64,000 nucleotides of DNA from Nautilus pompilius (Eukaryota > Mollusca > Cephalopoda > Nautilida > Nautilidae): contig JACATO010000605.1 in assembly GCA_018389105.1 (NCBI GenBank), positions 930,001 through 994,000 on the forward strand, read 5' to 3'. Of the stretch, positions 1-12,111 are shown in pieces; positions within the stretch are counted from its first letter, which is position 1; each line of letters starts with the position of its first letter. The notes under the pieces were generated by a model. That model did not search any database and was not told the DNA's origin. It saw nothing but the letters and a program-made list of their open reading frames with translations. The position numbers and the translations under genes are program-made.

Positions 1-1759
1 CCAGAATAAGGTCAATTTAGACAATTTGTAAGGGTATTTTATGTAGGCTCCTCCTGCCCGCTTGGAATGTTTTACTAAATAAGCTAATAGCATAACTATT
101 TTTAGAAAAAGAGTGAATATTTAATTTTAACAAAAGATATTTAAATAAGTTTTTACATTTCTTTCCTTTCCGACATTATATCTAATATGTTCATCTACAG
201 TGAATATACCTTTTTGTTCATTTTACAGTTCTGAAGAGTCCTATCCTGAGAGGTAAAGTATGAATTTGCTGGCGAACCCTTCTCCATTAATTCATATGTG
301 GTCAGAACCAGCCTCATCAATTTCACTTTAAGATTAACTTTAATAAAGATGAACAATGTTCACACATATTGCCCAGTTTGCTCTGACAGCATCCTGAAAT
401 TATATTTTATTGTGTTATAACGATTGAATTACATATAGCGTCCGTGATTTCTTATTTGAAGAGGTTTTAAAGTATCCTTAAATAAATTTTTGTAACAGAG
501 TAATATAAATTTTATGTGCAGAACTGAAAAAGAACTCTCTTATCTAAGGATTTTAACTTTTCAAAAATTCCGAGTTTCTGAACAATTTCAATTCATTAGC
601 ATTTGTCTTGAAGGCTCTCGTCACTTCTTCTCTATTGTCTTTTGCTTGCAATCTGAAAAGAATTTTACACATGCAATTGGACGATGCAACAAGACGTAAT
701 GATGGCATCGATGTTTTCTATAGCCAGTGGGATACAAGAGACCAAGTTTATTTTAAATGTCCGCGCAATTTGTGTTTATTAACGTAGAAGTTTGATTATC
801 AAAGCGAAAACAAAGAATGAATCCGTTGTGTTTGCTGTTTATAAAAGACGTTCTCATCTCACTTTTCTATTTTTGTTAATCTAATCAATCATCTTTTTCA
901 GCTCAATGATTGCTCTTCAACAAAGCCAATAATATCTGAGAAACCCTTTGATTGGAAGTGGACTCTGATTTGCCAGACAAATTTAATTGATAGCTTCCAT
1001 CTTTAATGCCTTTTGTTTGTTAAATACTAATAAAATAACTTATTTTATTGGTAACAACTACCTAATACCATGGGAATTTATTATATTTTTCTTCACTAAT
1101 TACCGTTGCTGTATTTTTTATGTAAACATTTTACAATAAAATAATTGAAAACCTGAAAACCAAAACGTGTTGTCGCTGTTGTCGGATTTCATTGCCTGTT
1201 GTAAGCTGTACTGTACAGATCATCTTTAATTGACCCAGATCTGTCAATTCCACAAAAGTGTGATGCTATTTACATTTCCATTAAATTTTACTACAACAAA
1301 ACTGAGATGAAATAGCCAGTAAAATATAAGAATTTGTGCAGTTCAACAAATAACCTTTAAAGAATTAACAATACTATCTTGTGGGGTTGTTTGATTCATG
1401 GTCAACCTTCGACTGGTCTTCAGACAATATCTCTATGCAATTGAAATTGTCTCAGTAAACCACACTTCTGCTCATATTTACTCATTATATCACATGGGTC
1501 TGTGATGGTTCAGTAGCTCCACCTCAGAGAATCTGCTAAACCAGTCTTTAAAACAAATATCACAGCTAAGAATGTCAAGAGCAGAAGAAAAATGCACAGT
1601 GTCTCTTTGAGGAAATGCTTGCAAACTGTTACTTTAATAAAATAAACACCTACAGGTTTAAAAGGCAAAATGTGTCAAAGCAAATTATTTATTGACCCAG
1701 TTTTTAAAATATACATCACATTTGCCACAATAAAGTTTTAAACACTAACCAAATTTGTT
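1..1759. other. AT-rich non-coding sequence
   Basis: No reading frame longer than about 60 codons, no convincing splice-bounded exon and no recognisable transposon protein was seen on either strand. A decayed Tc1-like transposase begins just after it. Confidence 0.5.
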
Positions 1760-2480
1760 TCTGATATTACTGTAGTCATAGGGAAGTTATGTATCAGCTT
1801 CAGAAATATGCAGGAGGCTGTATGAAAGAGGGATCTATCATGAAGAACCATACTGTGCATTTCCTTGATCCACTTCCATGTTAAGAGCAGATAAACTGGT
1901 GTCATAAAAATGTTCCTTAGACACTAAATAACCGGAGCATTGTTTTTACTGATGAGCCGAAACTTAGCTTTCAGTGTGACTTACAACATCTATTTATGTA
2001 GAAGTAACATGAAATGTGAAAGCAGTCCATAAACTTTATGACATGGTCTCAGTAGGAATTTTATTGGGTGGACATACATACGTGCATTTGTTTCAAGGAG
2101 GTACTCCGACTACAATAAGATATAAAGATGGCATTCTAGATTTCAGTGTCAGACCATACGTAGGTGAAATTGGAGATAATTTTATTTTAATTGATAATAA
2201 GTCCACATAGAGCATGTATAATCAGCCAATATCTTCTAGACAAAACCATTGCCCATATGTTATGGCCAAGACGTTCACCCAAGATATATCCTATTAAGAA
2301 TGTTTGGGATGCTTTAGAAATAAATGTTGCCCTTCTCCAACCCGCTCAAAGATCACTTTCAGAACTGCACATTCCCCTGAATAGACAATGGACTTTATTG
2401 CACACTTCTTTTATTTATAAGGGACAAGCAAAGATGTTATGGATGATATATTACCATAAAGGCTCAACATCACCTATTCA
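1760..2480 (+). pseudogene. Decayed Tc1/mariner transposase (relic 1)
   Basis: Broken plus-strand fragments match the order of a Tc1-like DDE transposase. About 1790-1900 has remnants of the region before the first catalytic Asp. About 1945-1975 reads FTDEP, the first catalytic Asp motif. At 2040-2200 the pieces GGHTYVHLF, RYKDGILDFSVRPY and DNFILIDN correspond to the region of the second Asp. About 2205-2345 then gives YPIKNVWDALE, the motif after the third acidic residue. Family knowledge: these enzymes cut and paste at TA sites. Several frameshifts and stops make it inactive. The ends and inverted repeats were not identified. Confidence 0.82.
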
Positions 2481-3079
2481 CCTATTGCCTACCTCTAATT
2501 TTTGTTTAAGTTTTTTAACGTTAGAATTCTATCCTGGTTACTGATTTGGTCCTGTTTTTTTTCTCAGTAAGCTCATAAAATGTATTTGTAGTTTACATAT
2601 TTCTTTGATAAAGATCGTTACATGTTTCGAACGATTGAATTATACCACATTCAATTAAAAATACCTGCTATAAATCTAATAACACTGATGGGTTTTCTGT
2701 ATAACAGTTTTATTATGTTATTTTGACCTCATGACTTACCATTAACCCTGCACGCCACCTAAAGATTGCTGGCACATACTGCTACATAGCCCACGTGTTG
2801 AAGTCGCTACTCTATTACTGATTGCCATACAAGAAATCACCACACCTGCAGAAGGAATATAAAAGTATCGGCACCAATATTGTAGTAGTGGGATGAACAT
2901 GTGGTGAATACTATATTTTCTGGGATGAAAATATCATATGACAAGTATATATAAATATAGAAATCAAAGTGTTAACTACTGAAGGTACTCCTTGGAACAC
3001 ATTTCAGTCTGGGTTCATGTTACAGAGGGAGTTGTATCCAAGACTCTGAAGAGGATACATGGAACTGGTACTGTTGACA

Positions 3080-3815
3080 ATAGACATCATTGAGAAAGAC
3101 AGCCCAAACTCTCCGAAAACGATGTTAAGTACCTCAGAGTATGTTCTCCATGTGATAGATAATGAGCCAGTAGAGATCTTGCAGGTTACCTATCTGCAAG
3201 TACGGGTGTTAATGTTTCTTCAAGAACGGTAAGATGCATATTAGTGTGACGTGGCCTGAATGAATGTGTAGCTTCCTGAAAAACTTTACTGAAGGAAGGG
3301 GGTAACCAAATGGCAAAGATGAAATTGGCAGCAGGAATGAAACAATGAGATGACCAACCCTAGAAGAAGGTGCTCTTTACAGATAAATGCAAGTTTTAAC
3401 TGTTTGGCAAAATAGAATGGCAATTTCTTTGAAGACAGACTGGGCAGCAGTATAACAGTCAATGCACAGCAGATAGAGTAAAGTATGTAGGTAGATAAAT
3501 ACAAGTGTTTGACTTTATATCATCCAACAGCATCAAATATTTGCATAAAATCACAGATATACACAGCTGACAGCTACAAGCAGGCTCTGTCATCTATGAT
3601 ATGATTTTATCAGGAAGACATCTCATTAGACCAGGATTCATTTTCCAACATGGCAATGATTCCAAGCATACAGCCAAGGTGGTGAAAACTATCTGGAATG
3701 TAAAGAGTTTGATGAGACACTCACTAAAATCCCTTGGCCTGCACAAAGTCCTGATATGAACATCATTGATGCTGTATGGAATTATTTTAATATGCTGTAA
3801 TATAGCTATATCTGT
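3080..3815 (+). pseudogene. Decayed Tc1/mariner transposase (relic 2, different subfamily)
   Basis: Plus-strand fragments with many stops follow a Tc1-like transposase of a different subfamily from relic 1. The N-terminal helix-turn-helix part reads SSRTVRCILV and GLNECVAS near 3210-3275. The first Asp block reads VLFTDKCKF near 3370-3400. The second Asp region reads FIFQHGNDSKHTAKVVK near 3640-3695, where the usual QQDND has become QHGND. The DLNIIEAVW-type block reads PDMNIIDAVWNYF near 3752-3790, in a shifted frame. It is inactive. Confidence 0.82.
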
Positions 3816-5293
3816 GTGATCTGTGTGTAGTCGTTCTGAGTTCTGTTCTTCACTGTACTACTTGGCCTATCATTCACCAGATTTACTCATTTTAATCACC
3901 TAAAGGATTTCTTTATCGATTTTCTAAGCTGGTGAAATTTCTTCCACCCTGACTTTAACACTTGCTTAAAGACTATTTGCAAAGATTTTAAGACCCTTTA
4001 AAAACTTATTTATTTTAAAACTTTTATAAAAATTTTTAATCACATATCTGTTTTAAACTAAATAATAATAAACTTTAATTATTTATTTTCAACTTAAAGC
4101 ACGTAATATGTTATGGTAACTGGTTCACAGCAACAATTAGCAGTTAGATTGCGTACTGCAGCATACTTCTTGCCTGACATGGTTGGATACATGGATGATG
4201 AATTTAATTTTGAAAAATCTGTGATAAATATTACATTTGAAATCATTGTTCTGTAGTAGTGATATAATACAAATTTACAACAGCAGAAGAAAAATTAAAT
4301 ATTACTAATAGAAAGTTAAAATTGAACGTCTGTTTGGGAAGGTGCCTTTTATCTATTTACCATCTAAAAGAAAAAAATACTTGTATCTTGATATATCTTA
4401 AATATTTACTGTTATATAATGCAGTAAACACAGCAGAAAAAATAATTAGGCTATATTTTTACCTTGTGTGTGCAAGTGACATCTAAAAATTACTATGTTA
4501 AAATTGCATAATGAAAATCGAAAATTGTCATGGCTTCCCTTTCTTTGTTATGAAACAAATCACATCATTTTAATTATATATTCTTCTATGAAACGTAAGA
4601 TGGAATCAATTTTATTTCTTTTATAAAATTCAGGTTTCTCTATTTAAAAATTCTAGGCAGGCAAGGAGTGCATAGTTAAATTACTATTAAGAATACAGGG
4701 ATAGGGTTAGAATGTTTCCAGGTTTTTAGGTTATGCAGTAAGGTTAAAACTATTTGATTAACAAGTTTGATTTAAAACGTTGAAAGGAGGTTCATAAGAT
4801 TAAGGGATATGAGTATGTGAGCAGTCACAGAGTCTTTTGGTTATCTACAATTCTTAATACTAGAGATGAAGTTTTTGCAATAATTTAGACCACAGGACAA
4901 CCTTAGAAAAGTGTTTGGGTAAAATTATATTTAGCTGATTTTCTTAATGAAGTCATTTATCATAACCTCAGTGGTGCAGATATAAAAAATAAAAATCAAT
5001 TTGGTGTTAAGTAAACTCCAAATATTAACTGAGTTTGTAAAATTGGGCAGTCATTGCTAAGACATCAACTTCTTGATAATGTACAGGATAAGTTCCAAGT
5101 ATGCATCATGCAGGTTTAAGTTTTTACTCTGGTAGCTAAATGTTTTCTAAACCCCAAGTAATAGTGACCATAAATCTATAAATTTGTTTTCTAAACGTCA
5201 AAAATTATTAGAGTGAAAAAAATTGAAATATAAAATATTTCAAAAGTTGACTGTTGAAGTGCCTAAATTCACTAAATTGTGATACAATCTTAC
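3816..5293. other. AT-rich non-coding sequence
   Basis: No gene, exon or transposon protein could be supported here. Simple AT-rich tracts dominate. Confidence 0.45.
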
Positions 5294-5365
5294 CTGCTGA
5301 CACTTTTGTAGTAGAAACTGGAATACGTTACACAATTTCCATGAATTGTTGTGCGAAATTCATTC
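5294..5365 (-). CDS. Candidate small exon of the large minus-strand gene, possibly the last coding exon
   Basis: On the minus strand this 72-bp block follows a strong acceptor (acttaattttttag) and ends at a donor (gtaaga). If entered in phase 1, as the upstream exon 15046-15108 would do, it codes Gly plus MNFAQQFMEIV and then stops (TAA at 5328-5330). That would suit a last coding exon. If entered in phase 2 it stays open throughout (NEFRTTIHGNCVTYSS and on). The splice sites are seen directly; membership of the gene is inferred. Confidence 0.4.
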
Positions 5366-8300
5366 CTAAAAAATTAAGTAAAGGAAAAAGAATGATTCTT
5401 AATAGATAAACAATGAAGGTCTGCCTATAACTTAAAAAAAATTGGAAAAAACTAAGATTATAGAAAAAAATCTTTGAGCTAGATGTACATAAGGGTTAAT
5501 TCAGAAGGAAGAGTATGATCTCAACCAACTGAAATCCAATTCATTTAACAATGAAGGTAGGCAAGATAGGAAGTATTATAAAGAATAAACCTGATGTCCA
5601 CTTAAACAAAAACAATTTTCTTCAAAATGTTTAACACAGCTTTCATTTTGGAAAATCTTTCCTAACCAATATATCAGAGTTACTTAAAAATGTCACTAAT
5701 TACTTGCGCAGTGCTAATGATATAAATGCATTTGTTATCTTATTTGATTGGAACATTTCCTATAGCACTGATTTAATATTTGGGATATAAATGTAATAGC
5801 TTTGGTATAGGTTACCTTTTACTATGGATTGAGAATTACTTACAAGACAAAGCTTTAAAAATTTGAAATTTAGAATACCAGTAGGATTCCTCAGGGTTTA
5901 GATCTGGGCCTACTATTTTTTAATTGCTAGAGATAATAATGATACTAGAATATGTAAAAATATTATGAAATTCATAGAAAATACTAAAATAGATAGTAGT
6001 GTTGACAACAGAAATGGGGCTAAGACTCTGCAGTATTATTTAAATCATTTAGTAGAATTGAGATTTAATGTTTTTAAGAGCGAATGTTTTAATCTTGGAA
6101 TAACAAAATCAACAACTCATTGAAATTAAATACTGTTACAGTTACAAAGTTAGAGTGATAATAGATAAAATATTAAAAAATAAGAGTAACAAAACCAATA
6201 GGCAAGTTATACTTTACCTTTAATCTAGCAGGTACTGGACCACATAGGTGCCAGATTAGGTGATGTGCTGGTTTATATCCACATAGTGAAATAATAGGCA
6301 TAATTTACGTATAATATGGGAAAATCACATTGGCAATAACTCACCTATGATAGTAATGTGTAGTAAAACGTAATAAGCAATACTGTAATAAAAACTCACC
6401 TAAATTAAGTGAAAAATGAACAGCAGTGTGTGTAGCAAGCAGTGACTTTCCTTACACACAGTACCAGTAGGACTAAACACAGTATAGCTGTACTGTGTGC
6501 TAATGTTAACAAAATTCCTCCTTTTCATTCCATGACTAGTTAAAGGGCTATTCTTTGACGTCGTCATGAAATAATTCAAAGGAATGAATGCTTATTGGAG
6601 AAATAAATAATATAAAATGATTTCACAGAGCATTAAATGTCCAAACATGCACTGGCAAGTGCAGGAGACTGGTTCACAGTGCCGCATAGTGGCGATAAAT
6701 TACACTGGTTTGGCCTGGTGCCAGTACACTCAAAGTGCCGGATCACAGGTTGCTGGATTAAATGAATTTTACTGCAATTCAGCAATCCCGGTTCCTTTAC
6801 ATACATCTTATTCAGGAGCCTCATTCAATAGGTTAGATTAAATTAAAGACAAAATATTTAAAAAGGGATAAAAATGAACTAAAATAATAAATTTGAAGAT
6901 GACAGTGCCTAGTTTGGCCTCCAGACATTTTCTGTTGAAAGGGTTACAACCCAACCAGACTTGTATAGATAATTTTGGTTAAAATTTTTTAGTAAACCAT
7001 TGAAATTAAATTTTTAAAATTAATGTTTAAAAATGAAAAAAGATTTTAAGACCAAAAATCTTACTTTCAACAAAAGTTCCAAAAAATGCACCCTGATGTA
7101 GCTTGCTGGTAACATTCAGAATTTTTTTTAAAACTCTCACCTCAATTATTATTGATCCTTAAAAAGATGACAATTTACATAAAGTCTTTAAATTTTTCTG
7201 ACAATTTCTATACAAATCTCTATGAGAAAAATTTTAAGTGAATTAAGTTGAACACCATCTGTTCTATTACTTGTAATATTTGCAAAGAATTTTAGTAATT
7301 AAATTGGTGAACAGTTTTAAATTAACTAAAACACTTTAAACCCACAAGATGTAGTTGTATTGGTTATCATATATAATAATTACTAGTGGCATGCATCTTT
7401 TCCAAAACAAAAATTATTCATGTGGCTTCTACTATGGATGTTTAAATAAAACTCAGCTAAAAACAGAATAACTATGATTGTGTCCAGCTGGGTTTCACTT
7501 GTTAATTTAGAAAACAAAGTTGCTAAAATGGGAGAAATTGGGTGGTCAAAAGCAGCAAAAAACATGACCTGACATGAATTAATACTTGGATTCAATCGCC
7601 AAAGAACAAAAAAGTTGACTGGTACTAATGGCGGCCTTTTGTAGTTCTCGTTTGTCTATACTAACCAGCAAATGGCAATTGACTTTACAATAGATTTGTT
7701 TGTGAACAGCATTTTGATACTTTTAACTGAAGGCAACTGCATTTAAGTGTTTGGCGGATCTAGCAAGCACTCATTCAGTTGTTATATTTGGATTTGTTCA
7801 ATATTTGTTTTTATTAACTGTTGTAAATTATATGATTGGTTACAGTTATAAACAGTGCTTTTTTCTGGAGAAAAAGATACCAGAACTTTCTTATACTTTA
7901 TGCTATCTATTCCATCTCACCCATGATCATCTCAATACAAAAAAGATTACTTCTTATAATGTCTAAATAGTAAAGGAAACTGTTTAATTTCTTTAATTGT
8001 ATTATTTATTGATTATATTTTTTATTGCTAATCTTATTTCACAATAAACTCCACATATAAGTTACATTCTTAGTAGCATAGCTAACATCACATTTTTTGT
8101 GCCTTGCTTTTAGTGTCTGTTGTAGGAATACTGACTTTTAGCAGCCAGAATTTGATGTACTTTGTTGGATCAAAGTGGACCAGAGGTGGGCCAACCATTC
8201 TGATAAACATTAGGGCAGATGTAGTAGATGTCAACAGTGAAGACCTACCTTGTATACTTATGTTTAATGAGATTTTTTTCCTTGAAAATCTCTAACCTGA

Positions 8301-9280
8301 TTTTTAATTTTTTGATATCTTGTGTACAAATTAATGTCTTGGGACTGAAGATCAAGCCTAAGCTTGAAAAATTCTTGCAGTCAGCCACACATCAATGCAA
8401 GATCCAAAACAAATTCAGCAGACATTATTTTCTTAAGAAGACCTACATAGATGCTTTATTCTTTTGCATCTGTGTGTTTTGGTTGCCTTTAGCTTCCTCA
8501 AAATGTCCTACTAAAGCTTCATAATTACTGAAACTGATCTAAAGATTAAAGAAACTCATCATGTACTTAAAATCCTCCCAATTTTAACATTTGAACTTCA
8601 AAGTGATTTGCACAGATTTGTAGCTCCCTTAAATTTTGTTACTTAGAATAATAAAAGCTTTAATTTCATTTTACCAGCGATTTTATTATTTCAGAGCTTC
8701 TATTGTGATGACAAAAGTCAAACAACATTATTAATTACCAATACAATATGAAAATTTTTTTAAACATTTTATTATATTTATAAAAAAAATGCTAATAAAC
8801 AAGAACCTCTCTATTTTTGGTTTTTTTGTAATATCCACAAGCTAATGTTTTAATTATCAAAGATATCATTTGATTAATAGTAATTGAATAATTTCCTAAA
8901 TAAGGACATTTTTCCTAATTTGATATGATTGTCCAGAAGTAAATACACTGAAGAAATGACAAAAAAATATTAGCCATGTTCTATCATTATCATTGACTTG
9001 CCAGGTACACTTTCTTGAAATAGATTTAATGGTAGATTAAACTTATGGATAAAACTTTTTAGTTTGTAGATTGTTAATATGAATTAGGTGGTTATTCATT
9101 TTCTACTGGAGCACAACTTCCTCACTAAATTTCAATTTGTACTCAAAATAGTTTACATTCCATCTCACAAGTTTAATTATAGAAAATCTTTTGATTTAAA
9201 AACAAAAACATTCAAAGATTTGAGAATTTGTTAATTTTAGCCTACCGGTGCCAGAAGATACTACATATAGCAGAAACCAA
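5366..9280. other. AT-rich non-coding sequence
   Basis: Only short chance frames are present, the longest about 98 codons at 8228-8524 with no recognisable domain. If the minus-strand gene is real, this is intron or 3' flank. Confidence 0.4.
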
Positions 9281-10712
9281 CTGTTGAGTTCGGGTGGTTA
9301 GCGGAGTGCTCGGCCCTTTTCTTGGTAACCAAACAAGAAAGCAGCTACTACACAAGATAGCAGTCAGCAAAATAGAAAGAGTCTATTAGAACTCTTATTT
9401 TTAGAAGCAGGAGAAAACCCATGGAGCCAGCTGGAAAGCAGTGGTTGTACAGCCCAAATAATTATTTCATCAACAGTTGATATTAATCAAAAAATATAAT
9501 CAATAAGGCTTTTAAAATAAAGCACATGCCTAATCTATATCTAGTTGGCAGCAGACAAGATTAAACTGGGGTTTCACCATTTAATCACTCTCAGATATGT
9601 GACTCTTTAGTAAATTGTTTTCAGCAACTTCTCCACATCAAGAAAATTAAGCCAGCCACATGCCCTTCTACGTGCAACTACGGGGTTTTGTAAGTGTTTG
9701 TCTTTCCTCAAGCAAAATCGGTATTTTTATTATTACATCACCTCAAATTATGTACAATATTTTAATTGCAAGCTTGCCAATTTACCATGGAATTTTAACG
9801 AAACCTTAGATTTTTTTCTTCTTCAGAGCTTGTACTTAAAAAGATTTTACTGGCATTAACTAGGACTAAAGAGAAATGCAATTAATTATATTTATCTTTA
9901 GGTCACCACATGATAATATCTTTATAGAGTTTGTCATACTTGTAAATTGGCAGAGCAGCCAGGCCAGGACTGGAGATATGGCTGTTAAGACCAGGTGAGC
10001 AGAGCAGAGCAGTCAGTGTTCCTTACTCAAGAAGTAGAGCAACAAAGTTATCAACATCATTGTAAAATGACCTTCATCAGTTGCAAAGTTGAAATATGCT
10101 GACCCAAAGTTTTTATTGACCCCAGTTTTTCATATGTAGTTTCCTTAATTGCTTGGATATTACCTGAAGAACTACATAAGTGCTCATGTTTTGGTCAGAG
10201 AGACGTTCCCCTTTTCTTGTATTTACAAAGTAGCAGGTGAAATGTAACAGATACACCACACTTTGTTACATTATACTGGCTGCTTTAGCTCAGCTTTGTT
10301 TTGGCCAAATATAATTATTCTACTGCTTTCCTGAAAAGAACAACAACTTGAATTGCTAAATGAAATAATAGTAGTATCAGTAGATTAAGACCTCGCATGT
10401 ACACAATTAGAATGACATGTACAGCGAAGTCCACAGGAAAACAGCAACACATTTTGTTGTAGATTATTTTATTATAAAGGACGAATACATAAAGTGTCAG
10501 CAAGGTGATCAGTGAGGATGAAAATAATAAAGTGAAGAGTTAACTCTGATACTGTTTGGTAACCATTGGTAATGAAAAATATTATGTTCAACATTGAATC
10601 AAAAGTCCTACGAAATATTATTGGTTTTGTTGGAGTTTGATCAGCAACCTGAAAAAGATGATAGAACCACTTGTCAAATGGCACCAATGAAAATCCGATT
10701 TCCTGATGTACA
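9281..10712. repeat. 1,432-bp duplicated segment, copy 1
   Basis: Near-identical to 45003-46434 in the same orientation and of exactly equal length. I counted roughly a dozen differences by eye, several of them CpG to TpG/CpA changes. The similarity starts and stops sharply: it begins CTGTTGAG and ends GATGTACA. One base in from the left, the segment has TG...CA ends like a solo LTR, but no matching target duplication flanks either copy. It encodes nothing recognisable. Confidence 0.9.
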
Positions 10713-10837
10713 TCCACAAAGAATTATGTTATTGGAGATTCACTGTTTATAAAGGCAATGATTCTTGACCATTTTGATTTGAGGTTGTTTGAGATTGACT
10801 TTTTGCTTTGTTTACAACATATTATAGTAAAGGATAA

Positions 10838-12108
10838 CACTGGCCGACATTTTTTCTGATGACTAAGATCTCACACTTGTTTTTAACTAATTTTGGGGTG
10901 CTAATTTCAAAAATAAAATCGTTTTTTGCCTATCATGTCAAGTGTTTGTTCTATGGGATCTTAAAATGATTAATTTTTTACTTGGTCAACAAGGAGGATA
11001 CACGAAATATACATGTTACTTGTGCCTGTGGAATAGCAGAGCTAGCGACAAGCATTGGACTCAGAAGAACTGGCCGGTGAGAACATGCTTAGATGTCAGA
11101 GAACCAAATATCAAAAACAACCACTAGTAGATTGGGGAAAAAATCATCTTTCCTCCTCTCCACATCAAACTGGGTCTAATGAAGCAGTATGTTAAAGCTC
11201 TGAGCATAGAAGGTGACTGTTTTAAGTACATATTCACAACATTTCCTAGCCTCAGTTATGAAAAAGTAAAAGTTGGTGTGTTTGACGGGCCAGAAAACTG
11301 ATGAGAGATCAACATTTCACAAGTTCCATGAATGATATGGAGAAAAGAGCATGGAATTCGTTCATGGCTGTACATTGCTTAAGAATTTTCATCGTCTGGG
11401 TTGCAACATGAGCATAAAGGTTCATTTCCTCAACAGTCATCTTGATAAATTTCCTGAAAATCTAGGTGACGTAAGTGATGAGCAAGAGGAAAGGTTCCAT
11501 CAAGATATACAAGCTATGGAGGAGCGATACCAAGGAAGGTGGGATACTCACCTGATGGCCAACTACTGTTGGAGTATTAAAAGAGACTGTCTGGAAATGA
11601 AGCACTCCAGAAAAGCCTACAAACGAAAATTTAATCCATGAAGGAATAGTGTCATTTACTGATATCAGTTAATGTAAATAAACCCATGAGTGTCTTTGTT
11701 TTGTTTGTGCAGTATTCTAAGTGAAATGATAAGAATATTCTGGATTAGTTTGTGCCCATTTTTGACTAAAATTCATTCAATTCTAGCATCGATTTATATT
11801 TTTCTATTTCAATATTTTGACCTGATATGTTATAGTTAACTAATATATTTTTTAGTCTCAAAATCGATTCATGGTATTGTTTGTTGGAATGGTATTCTAA
11901 ATAAAATTATAAGAATAGGATTGAAGTGATTGCAGAAATCATTGTAATCGGGTATTTTTTAATGGTGATTGATCGAAAATGGGGGTATACTGTAGAGCAA
12001 AAACTTGATGTGATAGGCAAAAACCACTGTGATATTTGAGTTCATCGCCCCCAAATTATTCAGAAACAAGTCTCAGATATAAGTCAGCAAAAATTGTGTT
12101 GACCAGTG
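10838..12108 (+). mobile_element. Internally deleted CACTGG-family DNA transposon (copy B)
   Basis: The left end reads CACTGGCCGACA and the right end, reverse-complemented, CACTGGTCAACA. Both are flanked by TAA (10835-10837 and 12109-12111). The ends stay alignable as inverted repeats for about 116-120 bp (left to about 10957, right from about 11993). The interior keeps only the C-terminal half of the transposase-like gene. At 1,271 bp it is about half the length of the complete element at 19299-21641. Confidence 0.88.
10945..11641 (+). pseudogene. Truncated, broken copy of the CACTGG-family transposase-like gene
   Basis: The fragments align with residues about 305-550 of the intact protein at 19675-21339. 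First comes the Asp region followed by a cysteine pair (GGYTKYTCYLCLWNSRAS). Next is the Pro-Pro-Leu-His block near 11150-11180. The tail carries SDEQEERFHQDI and YQGRWDTHLMANYCW. The Gly of the usual GERFHQD motif is Glu here. Stops and frameshifts lie between 11127 and 11351. Codons for the first ~305 residues are absent, so the fragment joins directly to the inverted terminal region. Confidence 0.88.
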
Positions 12109-12111
12109 TAA

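Noticed and set aside
2720-2760. Splice donor and acceptor pair near 2740 on the minus strand
   Set aside because: It would define an exon of about 19 bp with no compatible neighbour and lies between transposon relics.
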